Below are positions 26,886 through 33,780 of a stretch of DNA of 55,441 nt, piece after piece. This DNA comes from Mesosutterella porci (GTDB taxonomy: Bacteria > Pseudomonadota > Gammaproteobacteria > Burkholderiales > Burkholderiaceae_F): assembly GCF_022134585.1 (NCBI RefSeq), contig NZ_JAKNCT010000014.1:1-55441 (forward strand). Direction: 5' to 3'. A program made the position numbers and the translations under genes. Under the pieces are notes generated by a model, which made no database searches, was not told the origin of the DNA, and was given only the letters and a program-made list of their open reading frames with translations. Positions within the stretch are counted from its first letter, which is position 1. Each line of letters opens with the position of its first letter.

Positions 26886-26917
26886 AAAGGATCTATGGCC
26901 GGTGCCGTAGATCCTTT
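26886..26917 (-). terminator. Stranded terminator of tRNA-Leu
   Basis: AAAGGATCTA (26886-26895) and TAGATCCTTT (26908-26917) form a perfect 10-bp stem; on the minus strand the hairpin ends in a T-run (A-run 26883-26888). It points away from tRNA-Leu, which is now 10 kb away at 37207-37293. It also serves as a bidirectional stop for the hicB transcript. Confidence 0.75.
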
Positions 26918-26964
26918 ATCGCGCGGTTCATCTGGAACCGCCGGACTGAAAGTCCGATGGTCGC

Positions 26965-26986
26965 TGAAGCAGTGGTGCCCGGGACT
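26965..26986. repeat. attL, 22-bp direct repeat
   Basis: TGAAGCAGTGGTGCCCGGGA plus CT, identical to 37199-37220. It contains the CCA end and acceptor-stem strand of tRNA-Leu (antisense), so it marks the left edge of the element. Confidence 0.9.
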
Positions 26987-27001
26987 AGCGCCAATCATAT
27001 T

Positions 27002-27092
27002 GCTGTGGGATTCCACAGCGTGCTGTGAAGATAAATAAAAACATCAGGTTATAAAAATTCTAAACTTTTCTGATGCTGTTGCGTGCTGTGAA
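27002..27092. repeat. Repeat-dense region between attL and the integrase gene
   Basis: GCTGTGG-GATT-CCACAGC (27002-27019) is a perfect palindrome. GCGTGCTGTGAA occurs at 27018-27029 and 27081-27092. CATCAG (27042-27047) and CTGATG (27070-27075) form an inverted repeat around an AT-rich centre. Likely binding sites for integrase, excisionase or IHF, and the integrase promoter region. Confidence 0.5.
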
Positions 27093-27097
27093 TAACT

Positions 27098-27137
27098 GCC
27101 TACAGCTATCATGTCTATGTAGTCCACAATGTAGTCC
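27098..27137. repeat. Left arm-type site set
   Basis: GCCTACAGC, 9 variable nt, then a 22-bp block TATGTAGTCCACAATGTAGT-CC (27116-27137) that itself holds two TGTAGTCC copies. The identical arrangement with the same 9-nt gap recurs at 37123-37162. Confidence 0.75.
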
Positions 27138-27154
27138 CGGGGAAGCGCAGCGAC

Positions 27155-28471
27155 ATGAGAAAAGCCAAAGACCTGACTGTTATAGCCATTGAATCCTTCA
27201 TCAAAGAGACAGGGGCAAAAGGACGGGAAAGCCACATATCGGACGGAAAGGTGCCGGGGCTTTCTCTGTGGGTGCGCTGCGGGCCGAGAGTGACGGCGCG
27301 GTGGAAATACACCTACAGGCGCTCCGGTGAAAACAAAACCTTCGGACTGGGGAACTACCCGGCGGTTTCTCTGAAAGCAGCGAGGGAGCGAGCCGGGCAA
27401 CTCAGGGCGCAGCTGCTGAGCGGCATAGATCCCCGGGAAGAGGAACGAAAGAAAAAGGCTGCGGACGAACAGGCCCGAGCAGCGGCCGCCCATGATGCGA
27501 TAACCGTAGGCGAACTGTTTGAAACATTTATCGAGGCCCAGAAGGACAACTGGAGCCGGGAAAAGTATCGGCTGACTGAACCCAACAGGGTGCGGCGCCA
27601 CATCATGCCCATACTGGGGCCGGTATCGGTAGAGGAAGCGACAGTTTCAGATGTGGCCCGGGCGGTGAAGCCTGTGTGGTTAGAGCATCCGGAGACGGCC
27701 AGAAAGACCCTTGTGCTGTTGGGACAATTTTTTAACTGGGCCATGGCCGGGGAAGAGTTTCGCAAGAACAAAGCAAATCCGGTTAACTGGAAGCTGATAG
27801 CGCTGATCAATGGAAAGGCTAGGCAGCAGGGCGGGCACCGCGGGGCGGTGGACTGGCAGCAGATTCCTGATTTATTCGCCGTGCTTCACCAGAGGAAGGG
27901 AACGGCAGCCCGGGCGCTCATGTACGCAATCCTGACCAATGTACGAATAGAAAACGCGATAGGGCTGAGATGGGGCGCCGTGGATTTTGAAAAGGGCGTA
28001 GTGCGTTATCTGGCGTCCGAAATGAAGGTAAAGAGCAACGGGGACTTTACGGCTTGTTTGTCCGCCCAAACCGTGCAGCTGCTGAAAGCCCAGGCTGAAG
28101 AAAATGAGGTTTTTGGACGGAATGGGGGCGGCTATGTCTTTCCATCCGGGACGAAGAAGGGCGCCCACATTACAAACGCGTTCCTTGAGCAGACCATGAA
28201 GCGCATATGCATGGAGCAGAGACTTGTAGACCGGCAGGAAACCAAACGAGCCGGGGCGCCGGTCTATCCAACACCGCACGGGACGGCTCGCGCTTCCTTT
28301 CTTACATGGGTAGTAGACAACAAGAAAGACAAGGCGGCCGCAGAGCTTAACCTTCATCACAAACTAAAAACAAAGATAGAGGACGCCTACGACAGGGCCG
28401 ACTATATGGAGGATCGCAGGAGGCTGACGCAGGAATGGGCCGATTTCTGTTTCTCTAAAATTCAGCACTGA
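27155..28471 (+). CDS. int: Tyrosine integrase of the element
   Basis: 438 aa, P4-type architecture. N-terminal arm-binding DUF4102-like domain (SDGKVPGLSLWVRCGPRVTARW..., about 28-95), core-binding domain (about 115-210), C-terminal catalytic domain. Visible catalytic residues: Arg in TNVRIENAIGLRW, Lys in SEMKVKSNG, the PHGTARASFLTW box (His and Arg), LHHKL, and the nucleophilic Tyr in KIEDAYDRADYMEDRR. It reads outward from attL and should recombine tRNA-Leu attB. GGGGAAG lies upstream of the ATG. Length and motifs look intact. Confidence 0.95.
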   Translation: MRKAKDLTVIAIESFIKETGAKGRESHISDGKVPGLSLWVRCGPRVTARWKYTYRRSGENKTFGLGNYPAVSLKAARERAGQLRAQLLSGIDPREEERKKKAADEQARAAAAHDAITVGELFETFIEAQKDNWSREKYRLTEPNRVRRHIMPILGPVSVEEATVSDVARAVKPVWLEHPETARKTLVLLGQFFNWAMAGEEFRKNKANPVNWKLIALINGKARQQGGHRGAVDWQQIPDLFAVLHQRKGTAARALMYAILTNVRIENAIGLRWGAVDFEKGVVRYLASEMKVKSNGDFTACLSAQTVQLLKAQAEENEVFGRNGGGYVFPSGTKKGAHITNAFLEQTMKRICMEQRLVDRQETKRAGAPVYPTPHGTARASFLTWVVDNKKDKAAAELNLHHKLKTKIEDAYDRADYMEDRRRLTQEWADFCFSKIQH

Positions 28472-28476
28472 AGACA

Positions 28477-28574
28477 GGGGGAATAGGGGGAAAAAGGGGG
28501 AACGCAGTATTGGCGGGGCTTAGAACAGAACAAGCAAGGGGGAATTAAGGGGGAATAAAGGGGGAATAGAAGGG
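28477..28574. repeat. G-run cluster, potential G-quadruplex
   Basis: GGGGG runs at 28477, 28486, 28496, then at 28538, 28549, 28560 and GGG at 28572, separated by short A/T spacers (AATA, AATTAA, AATAAA). The second group satisfies a four-run quadruplex pattern. A matching set in the opposite orientation lies at 36961-36985. Confidence 0.6.
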
Positions 28575-28951
28575 AAAAATTTATTTATTTATTTTTTTAT
28601 CTATCTATCTTTCCATTCCTTCCTATTACATCCCGGCGCTTGTTTTTGTCAGGCGCTGCTGCTCCGTCAGCTGCTAGTCGTTCCCATCTGGAGCCGGTGA
28701 AATGGCAGCTAGTAAAGCGCGGCGCGGAGCGGACAGGGAAAGCAACGGGCAGCGAGCGGGAAAACCTCAGAAAACTTGACCTTCTACGTGTGCGCGGAAA
28801 GTTAAAGAAATTCTGGCTACGCCTTTCCGGTGTTGGGGGCGCCGGCGGGCAAAGAAGGCCGCAGCCTCCGCGGCCGGGACAGGGGGAAGGCGCCGGGGTG
28901 AAGAGGTTTTCCGTGCGGTTCGCGCGGAGGCGCGCGGAGAGTTAAGGAAAA
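28575..28951. other. Noncoding stretch with simple tetranucleotide repeats
   Basis: Begins with TTTA and CTAT repeats (about 28579-28610). A 101-residue frame at 28640 uses a TTG start, has no ribosome site and no recognisable motif, so I do not call it. A 25-codon frame at 28702 is also unsupported. No clear function seen. Confidence 0.4.
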
Positions 28952-29182
28952 TCAATCCTGCTTTGCCGGGCTTTCCGGGGCCATGAAGGCGTCCGGCAGC
29001 GGCGCCGCATCAATTACCCCATTCAGCCATTCGCGGCCGCCCAGTGCCTTTAATTTCTCAATGCGGGACGGTGCAAGGAACAGGACAACGCGCTGAACCC
29101 CCTCGCCTATCTTTTTCCGTCCGGCGCCCTTTCTTGCCCCGCCCCAATTCGGGCTTTTTGGCTTTGCGGCTTTGCGCGGCAT
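28952..29182 (-). CDS. Small basic GGARKGAGR-motif protein (76 aa)
   Basis: MPRKAAKPKSPNWGGARKGA then GRKKIGEGVQRVVLFLAPSR: the N-terminal GGARxGAGRxK motif is common in small phage and plasmid DNA-binding proteins (repressors, terminase small-subunit-like), followed by a short helical region (IEKLKALGGREWLNGVID). Divergent from the AlpA gene, with operator-like palindromes right upstream (29198-29304). Probably a regulator; the exact family is not identified. Confidence 0.6.
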   Translation of the reverse strand: MPRKAAKPKSPNWGGARKGAGRKKIGEGVQRVVLFLAPSRIEKLKALGGREWLNGVIDAAPLPDAFMAPESPAKQD

Positions 29183-29197
29183 TGATGAACTCCATAA

Positions 29198-29304
29198 AAT
29201 TTAATGTACCACATTGATTATATTGCCTCTAATCGTGATGAATCAATGGAGCTAATTCATCATGAAACAATGCATTAAATTCAACATAATTTATCTTATG
29301 TTGA
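29198..29304. promoter_or_regulatory. Cluster of palindromes upstream of the GGARKGAGR gene
   Basis: AATTTAATG (29198-29206) with CATTAAATT (29273-29281); TGATGAAT (29236-29243) with ATTCATCA (29255-29262), perfect with an 11-nt spacer; TCAACATAA (29281-29289) with TTATGTTGA (29296-29304), perfect 9-bp arms. AT-rich. Consistent with operators for the divergent transcription unit, or with an origin. Confidence 0.6.
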
Positions 29305-29459
29305 CTAACCCTAGCGTAGAAGCCTGATCCAATTTGATATTTACATTTCTTTTGTTCATTATTGGGCCGCACTTGCCTGATGGTTTCCAACCCGCGGCAG
29401 CCATCCAGTTGATCATCTTTTATTTTTGGCGCCCTTTAAATCCATCCAATTCAACTTAA

Positions 29460-29510
29460 TTGAATTGATCCGTTGAATTGATCAGTTGAATTGATCAGTT
29501 GAATTGAATT
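29460..29510. repeat. 13-bp tandem iteron-like repeats
   Basis: TTGAATTGATC(C/A)G repeated in tandem at 29460-29472, 29473-29485 and 29486-29498, with a partial fourth copy to 29510. Iterons of this size bind replication initiators or regulators. The last 24 nt (29487-29510) match 2571-2594 in the prophage, reversed, with two mismatches. Confidence 0.7.
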
Positions 29511-29807
29511 CCGGCGCCTACTGGTTAATAAAACTAAAGGTTTCGGACATCCAGAGAACGCGACCGCTTCGGCTGCTAGTAAAAACTTGTGTTTCCGAAA
29601 CGGTCCGCGCGTACGTGCATGATGGTGGGAGCAGCCCGGCGCCTTCAGTTGCTTGAACCTATGGGTTTCTAAAACAGCCGGAAATAGATATCCGGGTACA
29701 GAAAGCGAGGGGGCTTTAGCAGGAATTTATACAACGGTCCGCGCGGGCGCATGTGAATATGGGACAATTCTCATATGTCCGAACATATTCTTACGGCGGT
29801 GAACTGA
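29511..29807. promoter_or_regulatory. Upstream region of the first AlpA gene
   Basis: Contains ACGGTCCGCGCG at about 29603 and again at about 29734, each followed by a CATG. A dyad GAATATG...CATATTC with inner GGACA/TGTCC lies about 29755-29792, just before the AlpA start, and may be its operator. No ORF seen. Confidence 0.45.
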
Positions 29808-30191
29808 ATGCAGATGATATTACGGAGCAGAGGAAAAGAAAGGACGGTTAACGTTCCTGATGATTGGAACAAGGGGCGCACGTGCCTGAACGTGTATCAG
29901 GTAGCAGCGCTTTTAGGTCTGGCGCCTTCAACCATCTGGAGGAAGGTGAAGACTGAATCCGCCTTCCCCCGCCCTTGCCGTATCAGTGCGCACACAACAG
30001 CGTGGTACTCGGATGAACTGGATGAATACTTGAATGCTGCGCCCGCCGATTTTGGTAAGGGCGAAAGATTCCGGGACTGTGTGCTTGAAGCTATGAGGAA
30101 TCCGCGATACAGGCGCGAGCTGATTGAGTTTCTTGTATCGTCCGGCCTGATCAATGAAACCAACATCAATAAAGCGCTTAACATTTCTTAG
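29808..30191 (+). CDS. AlpA-family regulator/excisionase-like protein
   Basis: 127 aa. The MerR-like HTH is TCLNVYQVAALLGLAPSTIWRKV (about 25-47), followed by the AlpA wing (FPRPCRISAHTTAWYSDELDEYL). A longer than usual C-terminal helical part (about 80-127) is extra. AlpA proteins activate integrase/excision genes or regulate satellite switches. One of two AlpA-type genes in the element. Confidence 0.82.
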   Translation: MQMILRSRGKERTVNVPDDWNKGRTCLNVYQVAALLGLAPSTIWRKVKTESAFPRPCRISAHTTAWYSDELDEYLNAAPADFGKGERFRDCVLEAMRNPRYRRELIEFLVSSGLINETNINKALNIS

Positions 30192-30490
30192 CTTCCCTAC
30201 CCGCGGGCGGTTCCATCATCCTCGCGCGCGCGCGGACTGGCGCAGAAAATCTTCCCCACCCGCGGGCGGTGTCATCCCGGGGCCAATGTCGCAACTAGAA
30301 CGCGCGCAGTGCCATCAGGCGGGCCGGGTATAAAGGAACACCGGCCTCATTGAGAAAGATTGGCAGCGAGAACTTGGTAAAACCTGAGATTGCTAGCGCG
30401 CGAGGACTTCCATCCGGTGCCATAAAACGGAGAAACCCCGCGGCGCCCTGAGTTCATTGAGCCATTGCGTGGTCTGCGGGTTATTGGAAG

Positions 30491-30546
30491 CACTGGAGCG
30501 CGGCTGTAACCTGAAACAGTTACGCACGGTATGAGCTGCTCCAGTG
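30491..30546. ncRNA. Candidate structured RNA hairpin
   Basis: CACTGGAGC (30491-30499) pairs perfectly with GCTCCAGTG (30538-30546). An inner stem GTAAC (30506-30510) / GTTAC (30519-30523) gives a branched hairpin. No coding frame. RNA identity is an inference. Confidence 0.35.
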
Positions 30547-30844
30547 GCTGCGTTCTATGCGCTGCCTGTAAACGCCAACGGGGGTAGGGGGATCAGATTT
30601 TGAAATCGAAAAACCTCAAGACCGCGCCCTTAGCCTTTTTTTTGCGCACGAATTTCATTTTTTGGAAACCTGAAGCAGCGGCCTATCCACCCTACCCCCG
30701 GTGTTCAAAAGTACACGCGAAAGCCCTATAGACCGCGTTCATAGCCAATTTTTTGTAAGTGCCTTTCGTTTTTAGGGGTTTTGGGGGTTTTTGACCTTTT
30801 CCCCGGCGAATCAAGAAAACTGGCAGAAATGGAAAGCGATAAGG

Positions 30845-30868
30845 CGCACCGGTAGAGGCGCCGGTGCG
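30845..30868. other. Perfect 8-bp hairpin
   Basis: CGCACCGG (30845-30852), 8-nt loop, CCGGTGCG (30861-30868). No T-run follows. Confidence 0.5.
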
Positions 30869-31120
30869 TTCCATTGAGTGCTGTGTTGTTGTGTAAGCCT
30901 CATCCCCGCGGAAGATCAGCACCGGAGCAAGCAAGCAGCCGCAAAGAAAACGGCCCGACCTAAAAAAACCTCACAAAACCTTACTTTTCTCGCCCGCGCA
31001 GGTGCGCCCGTGAAGGTGCGGCCGCGGCGCTGCTTTTTTCAATTCTTGATTTCCCTAAAACAGGAACGAACAGGCTCTAACCTTGGTTGTCATCTAAAAT
31101 TGAATCAGGTGCGCTCCCGG

Positions 31121-31145
31121 CGCCGGATTGATCCCCGGCGTTTTT
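31121..31145 (+). terminator. Terminator before the 356-aa gene
   Basis: CGCCGG (31121-31126), 8-nt loop, CCGGCG (31135-31140), then TTTTT. It has no ORF upstream to terminate, which suggests a noncoding transcript. Confidence 0.6.
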
Positions 31146-31237
31146 CCTGTGGTGCTGCGAAACCCCTTTATAAGCGGCCGCAGGACGGGGAGCGGCCATC
31201 TGATTGCTCGAATGCTTGAAAGGGGTAAGGGGCTTGA

Positions 31238-32308
31238 ATGAATCAGGAACAGCGCAGGAAGTGGTTGCAAAAGGACGGGTGGACTTTACTTGAGGGGGCG
31301 CTGCTACTGGCAGACATTGACCCCGAAACTTCAGGGGTTATTACTACACAACATGGGCCGAAAAAAAAGATAACCATTAAATGCCATGTTCACAGCATTG
31401 CTAGCTATGCCGATGATTGCCCACGAGGACTTTTCCTAGAAGGCCTAGAGGGGCCTTTCAAAGTCAAACCTATCAATTACCACATAGCAGGCGAAATTTT
31501 TCGCTTACTTTGGCGAGTGCTTGAAGAAAAAAACACATCCATGCCCGCCCGGAGGCCCCATCCTTTAACTCTATTGGAACACCGTCCGGTAATTAAGTTT
31601 TTAGACAATCCACAAATTAACCACAATAGACTACATTTATTAGACATACGCTTTAGGCTCGCAGAGTTTGAACAGTTTGCCAAGATCTACATTGCAACAA
31701 TTCGACCTCCTGAGCCTTTATTTGGCAAACCCTATCCAGTTGTGGCCGTTCCTGTTCCCATCTTCGGGCTGACTGTTCCCGGCGTTTCAGACATTTCTAC
31801 GCCTACTGATTCCATGCCAAAACAAGAAAACAGAGACGGCGCCGATAGCAACCCGGCGCAGGACGAAGAAATAAACAGACTTAGAAACGAAAACGAAGAG
31901 CAACGGGAGCGCTGCGAGAAGCTTGAAAGAGAGCTTAATGCGGTGGTGACCGAGCGCGATGAGCTGAAGGCAAAACTCGCAGCAACACCCCCAGTAGGTG
32001 CCGGAGAGGAAGATTTGGGGCGGGGTGTGACGTTGCAGGATGTCCGCGAGCTTTTGAAAACCACAAAGGAACAGGCGGGCGCGGCTGCTACTCTCCCACT
32101 GGCTGCAATGATTGAAGCGTTTGTTCATGTCCGGCGGTACGGATCGAACAGGAACGGAACAAACGCAGCCATACGCGATTACTTGAAGAAGAATTTTGTG
32201 GGCGAGGATGGAAAATGCATCTTTTCCCAGAATGTTCTGGAAGCCATGGGAAAGGTGAGCAACTGGCGGGCAAAACCGGGGCGGCCGCGGCAGAAAACTG
32301 AAGACTGA
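31238..32308 (+). CDS. Unrecognised 356-aa element protein with coiled coil
   Basis: Start ATG 31238 behind AAAGGGGTAAGGGG. The N-terminus reads MNQEQRRKWLQKDGWTLLEG then ALLLADIDPETSG, a sequence type seen at the start of several plasmid/phage accessory proteins. A charged coiled coil spans about 210-250 (EEINRLRNENEEQRERCEKL), then a C-terminal domain (about 270-356) with AAIRDYLKKNF and a basic end. No catalytic motif recognised. First gene of a run leading to the replication genes; could be a regulator or host-interaction protein. Confidence 0.65.
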   Translation: MNQEQRRKWLQKDGWTLLEGALLLADIDPETSGVITTQHGPKKKITIKCHVHSIASYADDCPRGLFLEGLEGPFKVKPINYHIAGEIFRLLWRVLEEKNTSMPARRPHPLTLLEHRPVIKFLDNPQINHNRLHLLDIRFRLAEFEQFAKIYIATIRPPEPLFGKPYPVVAVPVPIFGLTVPGVSDISTPTDSMPKQENRDGADSNPAQDEEINRLRNENEEQRERCEKLERELNAVVTERDELKAKLAATPPVGAGEEDLGRGVTLQDVRELLKTTKEQAGAAATLPLAAMIEAFVHVRRYGSNRNGTNAAIRDYLKKNFVGEDGKCIFSQNVLEAMGKVSNWRAKPGRPRQKTED

Positions 32309-32329
32309 AAAACTTTTATGGGTGTCGGA

Positions 32330-32398
32330 AATTATGGGCACCCATAATTAAAGCTATGGGTACCCCCCATTTAAACCTGTGGGTACCCCCATTTTTTT
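32330..32398 (+). terminator. Palindrome array and terminator after the 356-aa gene
   Basis: AATTATGGG-CA-CCCATAATT (32330-32349), then GGGTACCC at 32358-32365 and 32381-32388, the last followed by a T7 run (32392-32398). Similar ATGGGT units repeat three to four times. Acts as a terminator, and perhaps as an operator for the downstream AlpA gene. Confidence 0.6.
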
Positions 32399-32476
32399 AT
32401 TGAAAACATCTGCATACGCTTTCCATTGAACGCGCCGGGAACGGCTAAGGCGCGCCAAAACATTACGGAGAACGCT

Positions 32477-32686
32477 ATGCAGGGTAACAAACCACTAAAG
32501 CTTACTGTTCGGGTAAAAGAAATCGCGGCCGCTACCGGTCTGGGGCGGTCGACCATTCGGCAATATGTAGCAGAGGGGAAATTTCCTAAGCCTTTCAAAG
32601 TTGGAGCTGCCACGCTCTGGCTCTGGTCGGACGTTACCAAGTGGATTGATGAGCAGGCCGGGAAATCGAAGAATGCGGAGGCGTGA
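32477..32686 (+). CDS. Second AlpA-family regulator
   Basis: 69 aa from ATG 32477, preferred over 32426 because ACGGAGAA lies about 7 nt upstream. LTVRVKEIAAATGLGRSTIR is the HTH, followed by KFPKPFKVGAATLWLWSDVTKWIDEQ, the AlpA wing. Shorter and more canonical than the AlpA protein at 29808. Stop is 2 nt before the next start region, so probably co-transcribed with it. Confidence 0.85.
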   Translation: MQGNKPLKLTVRVKEIAAATGLGRSTIRQYVAEGKFPKPFKVGAATLWLWSDVTKWIDEQAGKSKNAEA

Positions 32687-32688
32687 AA

Positions 32689-33165
32689 ATGCAGCGCAGC
32701 CGCAGAAAATCGATTTCCATACTAGACATCTTCAGGACTGAACAAGAACACCCTCCAGTTGCCCCCAGAAAGCCCCGTAAGCCTTCCGGCGAGGATAAAC
32801 AGCCGGAACCATCAGACAGTCCACAGAAGGGCAGGAAAGGCCGCAGAACGAAAAGCGTGGCCGGTATTTGCCACGGGGCGCCGCGCAGTGCTAAAGTTTC
32901 CGCATCCGTATTAACAAGCGGATACGGCTTTAGCAGGCCGAAAAGCTATAGGCGAGCAATCGCCGCACTTCTTCAAGCGCGGTTTTTTGTTGCTCAATCT
33001 CATGGCATTAGTGCGCCCGCAGTTTCTATGGGCGCGCCGTGCGGGACGCCTTCGGGCGTGCCGGTTCCTATAGCCCGGTCTGCTAACCCGCACGGTGCCG
33101 CCCGCCCTTTAGCAGGGGCGCGCGGTTCCATTCCTTACTTAGCTATAGGGGCAAGCCATGAGTAA
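32689..33165 (+). CDS. Ash/Icd-like phage protein reading frame
   Basis: 158 aa from ATG 32689 (GCGGAGG 8 nt upstream). A basic, Pro-rich first half is followed by RAIAALLQARFFVAQSHGIS and a Gly/Pro/Ala-rich end with SANPHGAARPL. Such ends occur in the Ash or Icd-like proteins of P4-type prophages, a recognition from memory. The second half overlaps strong inverted repeats including a UUCG-capped hairpin, so the DNA may act as an RNA and the frame could be partly incidental. Overlaps the next gene by 8 nt. Confidence 0.55.
   Translation: MQRSRRKSISILDIFRTEQEHPPVAPRKPRKPSGEDKQPEPSDSPQKGRKGRRTKSVAGICHGAPRSAKVSASVLTSGYGFSRPKSYRRAIAALLQARFFVAQSHGISAPAVSMGAPCGTPSGVPVPIARSANPHGAARPLAGARGSIPYLAIGASHE
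32890..33098. ncRNA. Nested inverted repeats, candidate structured RNA within the Ash-like ORF
   Basis: GCTAAAG (32890-32896)/CTTTAGC (32928-32934) encloses CCGTAT (32906-32911)/ATACGG (32922-32927). Downstream, GCGCCGTGCGGG (33034-33045) pairs with CCCGCACGGTGC (33087-33098, one G-T), and between them ACGCC-TTCG-GGCGT (33046-33059) forms a hairpin with a UUCG tetraloop. The pairing suggests RNA structure; no family was matched. Confidence 0.4.
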
Positions 33166-33319
33166 CGCTCGCAATGGCGGCCGCAGCATATCCGGCCGCA
33201 GCCTGTTTTCACCTTCTTCCCTCTCATCCATCCGGCGCCTTATCGGTGCAGCAGTGAACGCTACCGCATTCCTGATGGCCATTGTCTTCGTTGTTCTTTT
33301 CTTCATGGAGGGGGCGTGA
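33158..33319 (+). CDS. Small membrane protein (53 aa)
   Basis: ATG 33158 overlaps the Ash-like stop. The product starts MSNARNGGRSISGRSLFSPS, has a basic segment SIRRLIGAAVNATAFL and ends in a single TM (MAIVFVVLFFM). Adjacent to the Ash-like gene and followed by the 152-aa gene, with its stop 2 nt before that start. Function unknown. Confidence 0.55.
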   Translation: MSNARNGGRSISGRSLFSPSSLSSIRRLIGAAVNATAFLMAIVFVVLFFMEGA

Positions 33320-33321
33320 TC

Positions 33322-33780
33322 ATGGCTGAGAACAAATATCCGGAAACCCTTGAAGGATTTAAGGCGGCCTACAGGAACATGCTTCCCCCGGAGCAGCAGA
33401 AAATCGACCCACTGGAGCGGGCCTTCAATCTGTATCTGGCTTACTCGTGGTCGCTCTGTTTGGATAGTGACGAAAGGAGAAACCTTTTTACAGGCGGGGC
33501 GAACGCCGCTCTGGAGCTTGAAACCTCTGAGGCCCTTGATCGGATATCCGGAATCATGGGTGCGGTCAATGCGTTTTCGTCTGATCTGCTCAAGGCTGTT
33601 CGAATTATTGGAACGCTTGAGAAAACAGCCCCGGGCGCAATACCGGAAATAATTCCGGAAACCCTCTGCTACAGGCTGCTTGTTCTGTCCCAGAACCTCA
33701 TGGATTACGGGAGAGTGCTCGCAACGCTGTTGGATGCGATAAGAGGACCCTCGGACTGGAGGGAGCGCCCAGATGAATAG
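33322..33780 (+). CDS. Unrecognised 152-aa helical protein
   Basis: ATG 33322 with GGAGGGGG about 8 nt upstream; GTG 33316 is less likely. Mostly helical and acidic, e.g. EALDRISGIMGAVNAFSSDL and LCYRLLVLSQNLMDYGRVLA. No motif recognised. Its end overlaps the Toprim gene by 8 nt, so it belongs to the same operon, and it may be an accessory replication or regulatory protein. Confidence 0.6.
   Translation: MAENKYPETLEGFKAAYRNMLPPEQQKIDPLERAFNLYLAYSWSLCLDSDERRNLFTGGANAALELETSEALDRISGIMGAVNAFSSDLLKAVRIIGTLEKTAPGAIPEIIPETLCYRLLVLSQNLMDYGRVLATLLDAIRGPSDWRERPDE

Larger units (their letters stand above)
30192..31237. other. About 1 kb without credible ORFs, rich in repeats and hairpins
   Basis: Contains a 20-bp direct repeat with one mismatch (CTTCCCTACCCGCGGGCGGT at 30192-30211; second copy 30251-30270), a 9-bp inverted repeat with inner stem (30491-30546), two copies of a spaced 45-bp repeat (30619-30663, 30730-30774), a perfect hairpin (30845-30868) and a terminator (31121-31145). 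No open frame has a ribosome site or motif. Candidate noncoding RNA or origin region. Confidence 0.55.

Noticed and set aside
28640-28945. 101-residue frame after the integrase
   Set aside because: TTG start, no ribosome site, biased composition, no motif.
30192-31237. Retron or CRISPR array in the ORF-free kilobase
   Set aside because: Repeats are few, unevenly spaced and without spacers, and no reverse transcriptase or Cas gene is in the element.
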